Assembly (NCBI GenBank): GCA_047605865.1
Contig: JASGFC010000015.1
Location: 1-41,113, forward strand
From: JASGDC01 sp047605865
GTDB taxonomy: Bacteria; Actinomycetota; Actinomycetes; Actinomycetales; Micrococcaceae
DNA: 41,113 bases
Direction: 5' to 3'
Both the position numbers and the translations under genes were made by a program. Positions 33,373-41,113 of this stretch are shown one piece after another. Positions within the stretch are counted from its first letter, which is position 1, and the number at the start of each line of letters is the position of its first letter. Below the pieces are notes generated by a model. The model was not told the origin of the DNA, made no database searches, and worked only from the letters and a program-made list of their open reading frames with translations.

Positions 33373-34283
33373 GTGAAAAGAATTCAAAACTACTCGTTAA
33401 AGATTTAAGAAAAACTTTTGGAACTAAGGTTGCTATTGATGGCATTTCTTTATATGTGAGTGCAGGTGAAGTTGTATCATTACTTGGTCCAAATGGTGCA
33501 GGAAAAACAACAACTATTGAATGTACTCAAGGATTAAAAACTTATGATTCTGGCTCAATTAAACTCCTAGGGGTAGAACCTAAAAACTACTCCCCTGAAT
33601 TGCGAGCAAGAGTTGGTGTCATGTTTCAAGATAGTGGTCTTCCGGTTGGGCTGAACCCTCAACAATTGCTGCAACATGTTTCGAGTTTGTATGAAAATCC
33701 TCGTCCTATCAAAGAGCTAGTGGATTTGTTAGGCATAGAATCATTTGCAAAAACAAATATTCGTAGGTTATCTGGTGGACAAAAACAAAGAATTGGTTTG
33801 GCGGCAGCACTCATTGGCAGACCTGAAATCGTATTCCTTGATGAACCTACTGCTGGTATGGACCCACAATCTCGCCATGTTGTGTGGGGTATTATTGAAA
33901 AACTCAAATCTGAAGGGGTTGCTATCATTCTTACTACGCATCATATTGACGATGCGGAGCGTTTGAGTGATCGTGTGTATATTATTGACCACGGTAAAAT
34001 TATTGCTGAAGGTACTCCTCATGAATTGATTGGTAATTCTGAAACGGCGAATGTTAGTTTTGAAGCTCCTCCAACAATTGATTTTACTGAATTGGAATTG
34101 CCATATACTATTTCTGAAAAAACAGCTGGTTTTTATCGTAGCGATGAGCCAATAAATCTTGTTCAGCTCAGTAAACTCATTCAGGAATTCCTGCTCCATG
34201 GCATCAATGCCACTAACATTTCTATGCAACAACGCACTCTTGAAGACGTATTCATTGATTTAACAGGTAGGAGTATCCGATGA
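33369..34283 (+). CDS. ABC exporter ATP-binding subunit
   Basis: A 304-residue ABC ATPase of the ABC-2 drug/export type: Walker A LGPNGAGKTT (residues 39-48), signature LSGGQKQRIGLAA, Walker B IVFLDEPTAGMDP, and a C-terminal extension (about 225-304) typical of this class. It starts with GTG inside the hipA stop (GTGA). In Mycobacterium the equivalent gene lies near sufR, followed like here by a permease and a CtaA homologue, so it is likely ancestral at this site. Substrate is unknown; the linkage to ctaA suggests a respiratory or haem-related role, which is inference. Confidence 0.9.
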   Translation: MSEKNSKLLVKDLRKTFGTKVAIDGISLYVSAGEVVSLLGPNGAGKTTTIECTQGLKTYDSGSIKLLGVEPKNYSPELRARVGVMFQDSGLPVGLNPQQLLQHVSSLYENPRPIKELVDLLGIESFAKTNIRRLSGGQKQRIGLAAALIGRPEIVFLDEPTAGMDPQSRHVVWGIIEKLKSEGVAIILTTHHIDDAERLSDRVYIIDHGKIIAEGTPHELIGNSETANVSFEAPPTIDFTELELPYTISEKTAGFYRSDEPINLVQLSKLIQEFLLHGINATNISMQQRTLEDVFIDLTGRSIR

Positions 34284-35053
34284 GTGTTTCAACTTTCCAT
34301 CAGAAACCAACATCCGCTGCAAAACGTGTAGGCTCTCAGACCTGGTTTGAAACAATGGCAATTTTGCGTCATGGTGAACAATTACTGATTTCCATTGTGA
34401 TACCAATAGTTGTTTTGTTGGCACTGATTCATACCTCAGTTCTTGATAACGTAGCTAAGTCTGCAGGAGTATCAAAAGTGCAACTTGCAACACCTGGAGT
34501 TTTAGCTTTATGTATTATGTCCAGTGCCTTTACTGGTCAAGCTATTGCTACAGCGTTTGATAGACGTTACGGTGTCCTTAAATATCTTGCAACTACTCCC
34601 ATCGGGCGCTCAGGTTTACTAATGGGTAAGGTATGTGCTGTTTTTATTGTGGCTTTGATTCAACTTATTGTTATCTCAATTATTGCCATCATGAATGGTT
34701 GGCATCCAGTTGTTTCAGGAATACCTTACGCTGCCATTTCGGTTATCTTAGGTGTTGCTGCCTTTACTTCATTAGGGTTATTGATGGGTGGAACGCTACG
34801 CGCTGAGGCGACTTTGGCACTGGCAAACTTAATTTTTGTCTTACTTGTGGCAGTTGGTGGGCTAATTTATCCATCGAGTATGTTGCCACCAGTATTGCGT
34901 TGGTTCTCTGAACATTCGCCTTCTGGAGCATTGGGAGATGCGCTTCGTGTTGCTTTAGAACAAGGGCAAGCTAGTCCTTATGCCTGGATTGTCTTGCTCG
35001 TCTGGATTATCGTGTGCACCTTTGGATGCGTTAAATTTTTTAAGTGGCAGTAG
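34280..35053 (+). CDS. ABC-2 type exporter permease
   Basis: A 257-residue integral membrane protein with about six hydrophobic segments (residues near 37-55, 70-92, 115-138, 148-172, 180-203 and 231-252), matching the ABC-2 permease fold. It overlaps the ATPase gene by 4 bp (ATGA) and is followed 10 bp later by ctaA. The pair forms a complete exporter; substrate unknown. Confidence 0.88.
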   Translation: MSVSTFHQKPTSAAKRVGSQTWFETMAILRHGEQLLISIVIPIVVLLALIHTSVLDNVAKSAGVSKVQLATPGVLALCIMSSAFTGQAIATAFDRRYGVLKYLATTPIGRSGLLMGKVCAVFIVALIQLIVISIIAIMNGWHPVVSGIPYAAISVILGVAAFTSLGLLMGGTLRAEATLALANLIFVLLVAVGGLIYPSSMLPPVLRWFSEHSPSGALGDALRVALEQGQASPYAWIVLLVWIIVCTFGCVKFFKWQ

Positions 35054-35063
35054 AATAGAAATC

Positions 35064-35966
35064 ATGTCATTAGTTAAAACATTAACTCCAACAAAAATTA
35101 CTCCCTACGTTAAGTATGTCGCTATAGCTTCTTTGATTTCGCAAATGATGCTGGTTGCAACCGGTGGGTTAGTTCGTTTAACTGGTTCTGGTTTGGGTTG
35201 TCCAAGCTGGCCAAAATGTACGCCTGGTTCTTTAGTAAACACTCCAGCTATGGGAATTCACGGTGTTATTGAATTTACTAACCGTACCCTTACGGGAGTA
35301 CTTTCTGTTATTGCTGTCATGATGGTAGCCGCAGTGTGGAGATACCGTGCTGAACGTAAAGATTTATGGATTTTGTCAATTCTTTTACTTTTAGGTATTC
35401 CAGCTCAAGCAGTTGTTGGTGGCATAACTGTCTTAACTGACCTTAATCCTTGGGTTGTTGGATTTCATTTCTTTGTTTCTATTACAATGATTTCGCTTGC
35501 AACTCTCCTTGTTAACCGTGTTTATAATGGCCCTCGAGTATCATCAGCTCTTGCTGAATTCCCACGAGGTGTTTTGATTAGTATCGGAATTTTTGGTATT
35601 ACTGCCATTATTCTTGGTGTTTTTGTCACTGGCTCTGGTCCTCACGCTGGAGATGCAAACGCTCCTCGTAACGGCCTTGACCCACTCTGGATTACTCGTT
35701 TTCATTCTGCGTCTGTGTGGATTCTTATTGCCTTAACTGTCTATGGCTTCATGATGATTCGTCAATTTCCTCAGCTACGAAAAATTGAGAAGCCAATGAT
35801 GTGGCTGGTCATGGCTGAAATTATTCAAGCAGGAATTGGCTATACTCAACATCTCATGGGACTACCAGGTGCACTTGTTGAGCTACACATGATTGGTGCA
35901 GCAATACTAACTGTTGCTATTACTTATGTTATTGATGAGGGTGTGACGTATGACTATTCCAAATGA
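35064..35966 (+). CDS. ctaA: Heme A synthase CtaA (COX15)
   Basis: Heme A synthase oxidises the C8 methyl of heme O to formyl for aa3-type cytochrome oxidase. Starting at MSLVKTLTP the protein is 300 residues with eight predicted membrane helices. The cysteine pair C46/C52 (GCPSWPKC), HGVIEFTNR (H66, E70), VVGFHFF, TRFHSASVW and VELHMIGA give the conserved extracytoplasmic Cys pair and haem-ligand histidines. The frame is open upstream into the permease gene (from 34980) but the ATG 10 bp after the permease stop gives the family N-terminus. ctaB is not in the window. Confidence 0.94.
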   Translation: MSLVKTLTPTKITPYVKYVAIASLISQMMLVATGGLVRLTGSGLGCPSWPKCTPGSLVNTPAMGIHGVIEFTNRTLTGVLSVIAVMMVAAVWRYRAERKDLWILSILLLLGIPAQAVVGGITVLTDLNPWVVGFHFFVSITMISLATLLVNRVYNGPRVSSALAEFPRGVLISIGIFGITAIILGVFVTGSGPHAGDANAPRNGLDPLWITRFHSASVWILIALTVYGFMMIRQFPQLRKIEKPMMWLVMAEIIQAGIGYTQHLMGLPGALVELHMIGAAILTVAITYVIDEGVTYDYSK

Positions 35967-36297
35967 CTGGATAGCTCATAAAAGGTCAGACAATGAACTA
36001 TTAGGCTGGTTAATTCCTAGCGGTGAAGATTTTATAGCAGTAGACTTACTGGGTCAGAAAAGAGAAGCCATGGATTACCTTCAAGCAGAAGAATATCTTG
36101 AAGAAAAAGGCTTAGCTTACCTTGCAGAACCTTACCTCTATCAGCCTTCACAAGGCAAGTGGATTAAAGTTCGCATCGTTGAAGTATCTTCAAAGAAAAT
36201 TGTGCTAAAAACAGAAGACTATGGTGATATTACAGCAAGCCAAGAACAATATACTTTAGCTTTCCCCATCAATGAAGACATCTTAAAACCCTTGTAA
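35950..36297 (+). CDS. Small soluble protein of unknown function
   Basis: A 115-residue acidic protein that I do not recognise. It starts with ATG 17 nt before the end of ctaA, so it is in the same operon. It has no membrane segment, signal peptide or cysteines; the middle (LQAEEYLEEKGLAYLAEPYL) looks helical and the C-terminal half (WIKVRIVEVSSKKIVLKTED) beta-rich. The following 91 bp to the res gene hold no clear terminator and mark the boundary between the conserved operon and the restriction system. Confidence 0.8.
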   Translation: MTIPNDWIAHKRSDNELLGWLIPSGEDFIAVDLLGQKREAMDYLQAEEYLEEKGLAYLAEPYLYQPSQGKWIKVRIVEVSSKKIVLKTEDYGDITASQEQYTLAFPINEDILKPL

Positions 36298-36388
36298 GTG
36301 AATAAATATCTGTTCTTAAAAGTGATGCGGTATTACCTTAACCTTATCGTACTATTTAGCATTGACAATCTCCGCTTGCACTTAAGAG

Positions 36389-39217
36389 CTAATTAGTGTT
36401 TTCTAATAGTATGTTTTGGAAGTCAAGTGCGAAGTCTTCTTCACCGCGAGTATCTGAGTTATAGAATTTTAATCCGATTGGTTTAATAACTTTATATCCG
36501 AATTGCTGGGCTTCTTTGAGGTAGTCTTTGTAAGAAACTGTATCATTTTCGTTTTCATCAAAGACGACTTGACTGTCTTTATTTAAACTAATGAGTACTT
36601 CTTCTTTCCAAATATCTCCTTCAAGGATATGGCCTCCTTTAGGCTCGATAATGGCTTGATAGTATACTTCATGATTTTGCACATCGTTGATAATCAATAA
36701 ATAGTCTGGGCTGAATCTTCTACCATCTTTGGGGCTGTATAACCAATAATCTAATTCGTTGCGGATAAGGTATATTTCTGCACTTTTATATTTAGCATGG
36801 AGGTCATCAATTTGAGTAGCAATATATTTTACAAACCGTTTTTCTTCACTCGTACCGTAATTTTCGCTATATGCATACCAATCTGAACTGGCTACATCAT
36901 ACTGTAAATCAGGGTTAAGGTTGTGAGTTTGAGACTGTGCTCTTTGGTCACCACTTTTATAAATTTTATTACCAAATTCGTCTTCTTCTGGAAAAGCCAT
37001 CAGATAAATACTTTTTTCTTGCTTGAAAATTTCGGGCAATGGTATAGGACGGAATTTTTTACTTCCCATTTCTTTTGGCAGATTTAGGTCAATTGATTTC
37101 CTTACCTCAGGCAAGATGACATTTACAAGTAATTGTAATTTTTCTTCGTTTGTAAGCTCTTGAATACTTTTGCCCTTTTCGTAAGTATATTTAATGTCAT
37201 ACTCTGGCAGATAATCCTTGATGAAAGTATCAACAGTTTCAAGTCCTTTAATATGCTCACAAAGATTGTTATGTCTGAAGAAATTACCCTCTGCTGCAAC
37301 AAGTGCCTTACGAATCATAGCCTCAGGAAAAAAATCTTTACTAATCCGGATATCTGCAGTTTTATAGCTGGCAATAATCTGGTTTTCTTCACGATCAGTC
37401 AAACCACTTGTGTGAATCTTATATGTTCCAGCTTTAATAACACGTTTAAAAGTAGTATCTATTTCATCATCAGTTGTTCGACTCCTTCTGATGATATGGT
37501 TTACTAAGATGAAACCTTTACAATAAGTTTCACTTTCTAAAAACTCTTGTTTTAGTGTGATAGTTTTTTTCTCAACACCTTCATTAATAATGCCTTCACC
37601 TAGTAAATCACGTTGTAATGTTTCAAGAAAGGTACCTGTTTTAACGAAATGGTAAACAAAGGTTTCAAGTACTCGGCCTCTATCATCAGGGGAATTATCA
37701 AATTTACGTTTGTACTTATCAAATTCAAAACTTAAACCATTGATACTAGGAAAATTAGCATCTTTAGCACCATATCTTTTAGGTAGGTCAAATGGGTTAT
37801 ATCTTGCCCCACGCCCTATTAGTTGAATATCTTGCAGTGATACTTTTTTAGTCTCTGAAATATCAAAATGGATAATATCGTAAAGTCCTAAAACATCCCA
37901 TCCCTCATTTAGTGCATTTACAGAAAATATTGCTCGTATTGTGTTCCTTGGACTATCAAGATTAACAAGTAAATCAGCACGTTCTTTCGTTTTACTGTTA
38001 TAGATTAGAGTATTTGAATGAGCGAAGTTAACACGTATATCAGCAATAAATGCTTTTAAACTCTCTACACCACCAGCAGGCGTATAGGGATTATCTTTCC
38101 CTTGTCGTTCAAGCCAATCAAACATGTTCTTAATAATGGTATGACCAGTATCATATTCAGTTATGCTCTTAAGCCGTTCTAAGTCTTCTAAACGGATTGA
38201 AGATATTACTTCATCAAAGAATTTACGGTCTTCCTCGCTCTTAGCTATTCCAGTGGATTTAACTAATACAATCGGAGTCATATGCTTGTTCATGACATGG
38301 TCAGCGTATAAACGACGAAACTCACTCAACGCCACAGCATTGATGATTAGTAATCGTTTCTGGTTTTCAGTATGAACTTCCCGATTATACAAAAACTTAA
38401 CGTCCTTACTGTAACCCTCTTTATTAAAAGCAAGAAAATCATAGCGATAGAGCATTTTATTCTCATATTTATCATGGATAGCTTGATTGGCTAAATCAAC
38501 AGTGGCAGTAAATTCAAGTAACATATTTTCTTCACGTGATGTGATAGCTGAAAGAACAGTAGTTTCCCAATTATGAGCCTCATCTTTATCTTTCTTACTT
38601 TTACTGCGAGTATCAACATTTAACCTGTGTGCTTCATCAGCGATAATAACAATGTCATTTCGTTCAAAGGATTCACCAGTAAGACCATTTTCATGATTTT
38701 CACGCAAACGGTTATAAAGCAAAGCCGTGGAATAGAATAAGAAATTTATACTATTACGTTCGCTATCTTCAACACTATTTACTTCACGAACTGAAATCTT
38801 ACGTCCATCAATTTTTACACCTTTAGGATTAAACAAATATTTAGAAAAACTAGAATCTGTGAAATTTCTTACAGCTTGTTCCTTAATCTGTATTTGATGC
38901 ACTAAGAAAAGAAAATTTCGGTAACCCTGCTTAAATAAAAACAATACCACTGCCGCCATAACAAGAGTTTTACCTGTTCCTGTAGCCATGTTAAACAAAA
39001 GATGCTTCGCCTTTTCCCTGTCATGCTCATACAAGAAAATAAAATGTTTTAAAGCATTTTCTTGGTATCCACGTAATTTTTTGGATGGATGCAAATTTTC
39101 AATAATGTAATCAGGAATTTCATATTCCAAAGCCCAATGCTGATAATCTGGGTTATCTTCTATTTGTTTGAACAGGAAGTTATCAAGGGTTTGGTTAACT
39201 TTTTTAGTGCGTGTCAT
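36389..39217 (-). CDS. res: Type III restriction endonuclease subunit Res
   Basis: A 942-residue type III Res subunit: an SF2 ATPase with Walker A MATGTGKT (residues 77-84), DEAH box (194-197), motif III-like FTATVD, and motif VI QLIGRGARY, followed by a C-terminal nuclease of the PD-(D/E)xK type with D838 in SPDYLL and E858/K860 in IIEPKGG. With Mod it cuts DNA 25-27 bp from inversely oriented unmethylated sites in known systems. Its ATG overlaps the mod stop by 14 nt, so the two are co-expressed. Motor and nuclease residues appear intact. Confidence 0.93.
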   Translation of the reverse strand: MTRTKKVNQTLDNFLFKQIEDNPDYQHWALEYEIPDYIIENLHPSKKLRGYQENALKHFIFLYEHDREKAKHLLFNMATGTGKTLVMAAVVLFLFKQGYRNFLFLVHQIQIKEQAVRNFTDSSFSKYLFNPKGVKIDGRKISVREVNSVEDSERNSINFLFYSTALLYNRLRENHENGLTGESFERNDIVIIADEAHRLNVDTRSKSKKDKDEAHNWETTVLSAITSREENMLLEFTATVDLANQAIHDKYENKMLYRYDFLAFNKEGYSKDVKFLYNREVHTENQKRLLIINAVALSEFRRLYADHVMNKHMTPIVLVKSTGIAKSEEDRKFFDEVISSIRLEDLERLKSITEYDTGHTIIKNMFDWLERQGKDNPYTPAGGVESLKAFIADIRVNFAHSNTLIYNSKTKERADLLVNLDSPRNTIRAIFSVNALNEGWDVLGLYDIIHFDISETKKVSLQDIQLIGRGARYNPFDLPKRYGAKDANFPSINGLSFEFDKYKRKFDNSPDDRGRVLETFVYHFVKTGTFLETLQRDLLGEGIINEGVEKKTITLKQEFLESETYCKGFILVNHIIRRSRTTDDEIDTTFKRVIKAGTYKIHTSGLTDREENQIIASYKTADIRISKDFFPEAMIRKALVAAEGNFFRHNNLCEHIKGLETVDTFIKDYLPEYDIKYTYEKGKSIQELTNEEKLQLLVNVILPEVRKSIDLNLPKEMGSKKFRPIPLPEIFKQEKSIYLMAFPEEDEFGNKIYKSGDQRAQSQTHNLNPDLQYDVASSDWYAYSENYGTSEEKRFVKYIATQIDDLHAKYKSAEIYLIRNELDYWLYSPKDGRRFSPDYLLIINDVQNHEVYYQAIIEPKGGHILEGDIWKEEVLISLNKDSQVVFDENENDTVSYKDYLKEAQQFGYKVIKPIGLKFYNSDTRGEEDFALDFQNILLENTN

Positions 39218-40922
39218 AGAACCTATCCGTTAAAGTTTTCTCAGTATTTGTTACTTCATGCCTAGTATCATTCATATCCGCATAATTAAGGTACAGCTGA
39301 TTTTCATCAAGCACACTGATAAGTACTTGTTTACGAGCAGATAAATCAAGATTGCGAAAATCAGTATCCTTCTCAAAATCACCCTGAGTAAACCAAAACT
39401 TTAAGAAAGCATTATTACGAATTTCAACATAAATTTCCTCAAGCTCTTTCAGTGAGTCAGCAGCATTAATACGTTCAATATATTCCTGGTTATATTTCTT
39501 CAACTCCAAATAAACAAAAGACGCATCGTTTTTATCCACAATTTTTTTTAATCTTTTAATTCCAACGTCAACATGTTCTTCTAACTGCTCAACCATGACA
39601 AATTTTCTGCTTCCATTATCCATAATATTGGCTTCTAAAACTGCGTGAGCTGTGGTTAAGCTTCCTCCAAAAAAGTCAATAACAACATCTTCAGGTTTTG
39701 TCATAATTCGTATTGTATCTAGAACTGTATACAAAGATTTTGGATAACTAAATTTGGTGTCTGGAACTAGACTTTTTAATAATTTTGTACCGTTAAACTC
39801 AGATTGGTAACGTTTATCGTCCCAAACATTTTTCAATACAGACTGTTCATAGTATTTATGATAGATAACAACAGTATTTCCTTCTCTTTTGGCAATAAAA
39901 TAACCATCTTTATTCAGTTCATCAAAGGTTTCTTTGATATTTTTCCACGACATTTCTTTTCCAGTGCTAGGCACAGGAAAAAGCTCATATTTTGCATTAT
40001 CAAACTTATTAGAAGATATTGTTTTTAAGTCACTACTTACGTAAAGTGGATACCAATTATTGGGCCTATTTTTTCTCGACCAAGCAGTTCTAGACCGTAT
40101 ATATGGTTCGTACCTAAAAGTTCCTTTTTCGTCTCTTTCAGTAAAAGATTTAGCTTGAGCTTCCGTTAGCGCTACTTTATTAAAGTTAGCATTTTCAATA
40201 TCTCTAGCATAGACCAACATGAACTCACTGTTAGCAGAAAAGAACTTAGCTTGATTTCTGCCTTTAGGATTATGAACTACTGTAACAATTCCCACTCGAT
40301 TATGTGCCCCAAATATTTCATCAGCTAATACACCAAGATAGAATAACTCAACATGATCAATAGCTATAGCAATAAAACCATCTTGCGTAACTAATTCTTT
40401 TGCAACCTCTAACCTATTTTTCATAAAAGTAAGCCAAGCTGAATGATTGAAATTATTGTTATATGTAAAAGTATCAGCATCACCTTTTGTATTATATGGT
40501 GGGTCAATGTAAATGAGTTTTACCTTACCAGCAAGCTTTTCTCGTAAAGTATACAAAGCTAATAGATTATTACCTTTAATAAGCATATTCTGCTTCAAAT
40601 CATCATTCTCGTCAAAAAACTCAATATCACTATCAGCAGTAAGAGTTTTCTCACCATTTTTATCAATATAACGAAAATCAGTTAATACTTTTGGCTCTTC
40701 GAGAGTATCAATATCTTTAGAATCTATATCGACTTGTAGAAAACGTTCTTCACGTCCAACATCTTCTTTACTCATGCCGGCTTCAAGGACTGCATCTTTG
40801 AAAGGAAAATGAAGAACTACGTCAGTATCATTTTTAATGAAATTACCTTTAACGTTACTGTACAGTCCAATTTTGTTGCTGTATTTAGTGTATTGACCTT
40901 TCTTCTGAGATTTCGCAGCCAC
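39204..40922 (-). CDS. mod: Type III DNA methyltransferase subunit Mod
   Basis: An N6-adenine methyltransferase of the type III Mod group, about 572 residues. Motif IV is DPPYNTK (Asp 142 counted from the upstream GTG), the target-recognition region lies between it and the C-terminal motif I, giving beta-class order. Motif I reads DFFGGSLTTAHAV: the last position of FxGxG is Leu rather than the usual Gly/Ala/Ser, a possible activity change. Two GTG starts are available, 40928 and 40922; the second is preferred because GGTGAG (40933-40928) is 5 nt upstream and it forms a TAGTG overlap with the stop of the upstream frame. Recognition sequence unknown. Confidence 0.9.
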   Translation of the reverse strand: MAAKSQKKGQYTKYSNKIGLYSNVKGNFIKNDTDVVLHFPFKDAVLEAGMSKEDVGREERFLQVDIDSKDIDTLEEPKVLTDFRYIDKNGEKTLTADSDIEFFDENDDLKQNMLIKGNNLLALYTLREKLAGKVKLIYIDPPYNTKGDADTFTYNNNFNHSAWLTFMKNRLEVAKELVTQDGFIAIAIDHVELFYLGVLADEIFGAHNRVGIVTVVHNPKGRNQAKFFSANSEFMLVYARDIENANFNKVALTEAQAKSFTERDEKGTFRYEPYIRSRTAWSRKNRPNNWYPLYVSSDLKTISSNKFDNAKYELFPVPSTGKEMSWKNIKETFDELNKDGYFIAKREGNTVVIYHKYYEQSVLKNVWDDKRYQSEFNGTKLLKSLVPDTKFSYPKSLYTVLDTIRIMTKPEDVVIDFFGGSLTTAHAVLEANIMDNGSRKFVMVEQLEEHVDVGIKRLKKIVDKNDASFVYLELKKYNQEYIERINAADSLKELEEIYVEIRNNAFLKFWFTQGDFEKDTDFRNLDLSARKQVLISVLDENQLYLNYADMNDTRHEVTNTEKTLTDRFYDTH

Positions 40923-41113
40923 TAGCACTCACCACCAAAAATAGTATTTAGTGTTGAATTTTGTTTCAAGGCATGAAAAAAGACCCTACCCAAACATGAG
41001 TAAAGCCTAGCGTGTTGCTTGACAGCAGTAGTTAAAACATCATAATCGTGGTGGAGCTGTGGAGCTGTGGAGCTGTGGAGCTGTGGAGCTGTGGAGCTGT
41101 GGAGCTGTGGAGC
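40922..41113 (-). CDS. 3' end of an open frame upstream of mod, containing the 8-bp repeat
   Basis: A reading frame enters from beyond the window end and runs 63 codons to a TAG at 40924-40922. The last 43 codons after the array (starting HDYDVLTTAVKQHARLYSC and ending TIFGGEC) look protein-like and contain no stop, and the TAG shares its last base with the mod GTG. Upstream, the tandem array is read as the octapeptide SSTAPQLH repeated. I cannot assign a family. It may be a third component or specificity partner of the restriction system. The alternative is that this is untranslated leader DNA that is open by chance; no start codon is visible because the window ends. Confidence 0.5.
   Translation of the reverse strand, partial: APQLHSSTAPQLHSSTAPQLHHDYDVLTTAVKQHARLYSCLGRVFFHALKQNSTLNTIFGGEC
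41051..41113. repeat. Tandem 8-bp repeat GTGGAGCT, at least 7.9 copies
   Basis: Seven perfect copies of GTGGAGCT plus seven bases of an eighth run to the window edge (63 bp), so the true copy number is unknown. The unit has no stop in any frame. It is G-rich on one strand and stands out from the AT-rich surroundings. Such arrays expand and contract by slipped-strand mispairing. In the frame leading to the mod junction it encodes an eight-residue peptide repeat (24 bp per period). The window may end here because an assembly could not cross the array. Confidence 0.95.

Noticed and set aside
33768..34232. 154-codon minus-strand frame opposite the ABC ATPase gene
   Set aside because: Pure antisense shadow of a well-supported ABC ATPase, with no ribosome binding site or family resemblance.
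34980..35063. Longer ctaA N-terminus starting inside the permease gene
   Set aside because: The extra 28 residues are Cys/Ser/Gly-rich shadow of the permease 3' end; the ATG at 35064 gives the normal CtaA N-terminus.
37160..37507. 115-codon plus-strand frame within res
   Set aside because: Antisense to a conserved part of Res, composition typical of a shadow frame in AT-rich DNA.
41051..41113. Terminal repeat as a CRISPR array or telomere-like end
   Set aside because: The 8-bp units are directly adjacent with no spacers, and nothing else suggests a linear replicon end.
36389..41113. The end region as a DISARM, BREX or type I restriction system
   Set aside because: The two complete genes are typical Res and Mod of a type III system, with no PglZ, BrxL, DrmA/B or HsdS-like gene in view; the cut-off upstream frame cannot be judged.

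Overview
This window looks like chromosomal DNA from an AT-rich (low-GC) actinomycete. The gene families and their order point there: class Ib nrdH-nrdI-nrdE-nrdF with paired NrdR boxes, actinobacterial DUF4233, DUF3043 and DUF3099 proteins, an actinobacterial-type SufR with the suf genes, SURF1, heme A synthase, a LytR-CpsA-Psr protein, and two probable leaderless promoters. The arrangement of suf genes opposite an ABC exporter and ctaA is seen across Actinobacteria, including Mycobacterium. I cannot name the genus from sequence alone; a Micrococcales-like lineage is my guess.

Layout. Positions 1-4070 (minus) hold the nrdHIEF operon for aerobic deoxyribonucleotide synthesis, controlled from a promoter overlapped by two NrdR boxes. 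Positions 4250-6560 (minus) hold a dipeptidase, a DUF4233 membrane protein and ndk, closed by a 28-bp-arm hairpin. Positions 6641-9780 hold DUF3043 (plus) meeting pyrD-uppS-recO (minus). pepO (plus) and an LCP cell-wall ligase (minus) converge on a hairpin at 11816-11856. Positions 13475-17096 (minus) are phoH-ybeY-CNNM/CBS-era, a ribosome and RNA maturation cluster. Next come a trehalose-phosphatase/GH15 fusion, a lipoate ligase with its domains in unusual order, and a type B L31 gene. Positions 21393-23291 (plus) carry DUF3099, a small Cys/His protein, SURF1 and an internally duplicated unknown protein. Positions 23370-31734 (minus) form one long run sufR-sufB-sufD-Rieske-sufC-sufT-carboxylesterase-ABC-F. 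Positions 33369-36297 (plus) are an ABC exporter, ctaA and a small unknown gene.

Two accessory modules break this conserved backbone. A hipB-hipA toxin-antitoxin pair (31859-33372) sits exactly between sufR and the ABC genes and overlaps the ABC ATPase gene by 4 bp. From 36389 to the end lies a type III restriction-modification system (res and mod, minus). Directly upstream of mod, and joined to it by a TAGTG stop/start overlap, is the 3' end of another open frame. That frame runs into an uninterrupted tandem array of the 8-bp unit GTGGAGCT (41051-41113, cut by the window end). Since 8 is not a multiple of 3, and both other frames hit a stop within about 20 nt of the array, copy-number change would switch this frame on or off. 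This candidate phase-variable defence locus is the most interesting observation in the window.

The core genes work together in three themes: nucleotide supply (nrdHIEF, ndk, pyrD), iron-sulphur, lipoate and respiratory assembly (suf, lplA, SURF1, ctaA), and envelope/ribosome maintenance (uppS, LCP, era, ybeY, phoH). No tRNA, rRNA, CRISPR array, insertion sequence or replication origin was recognised.
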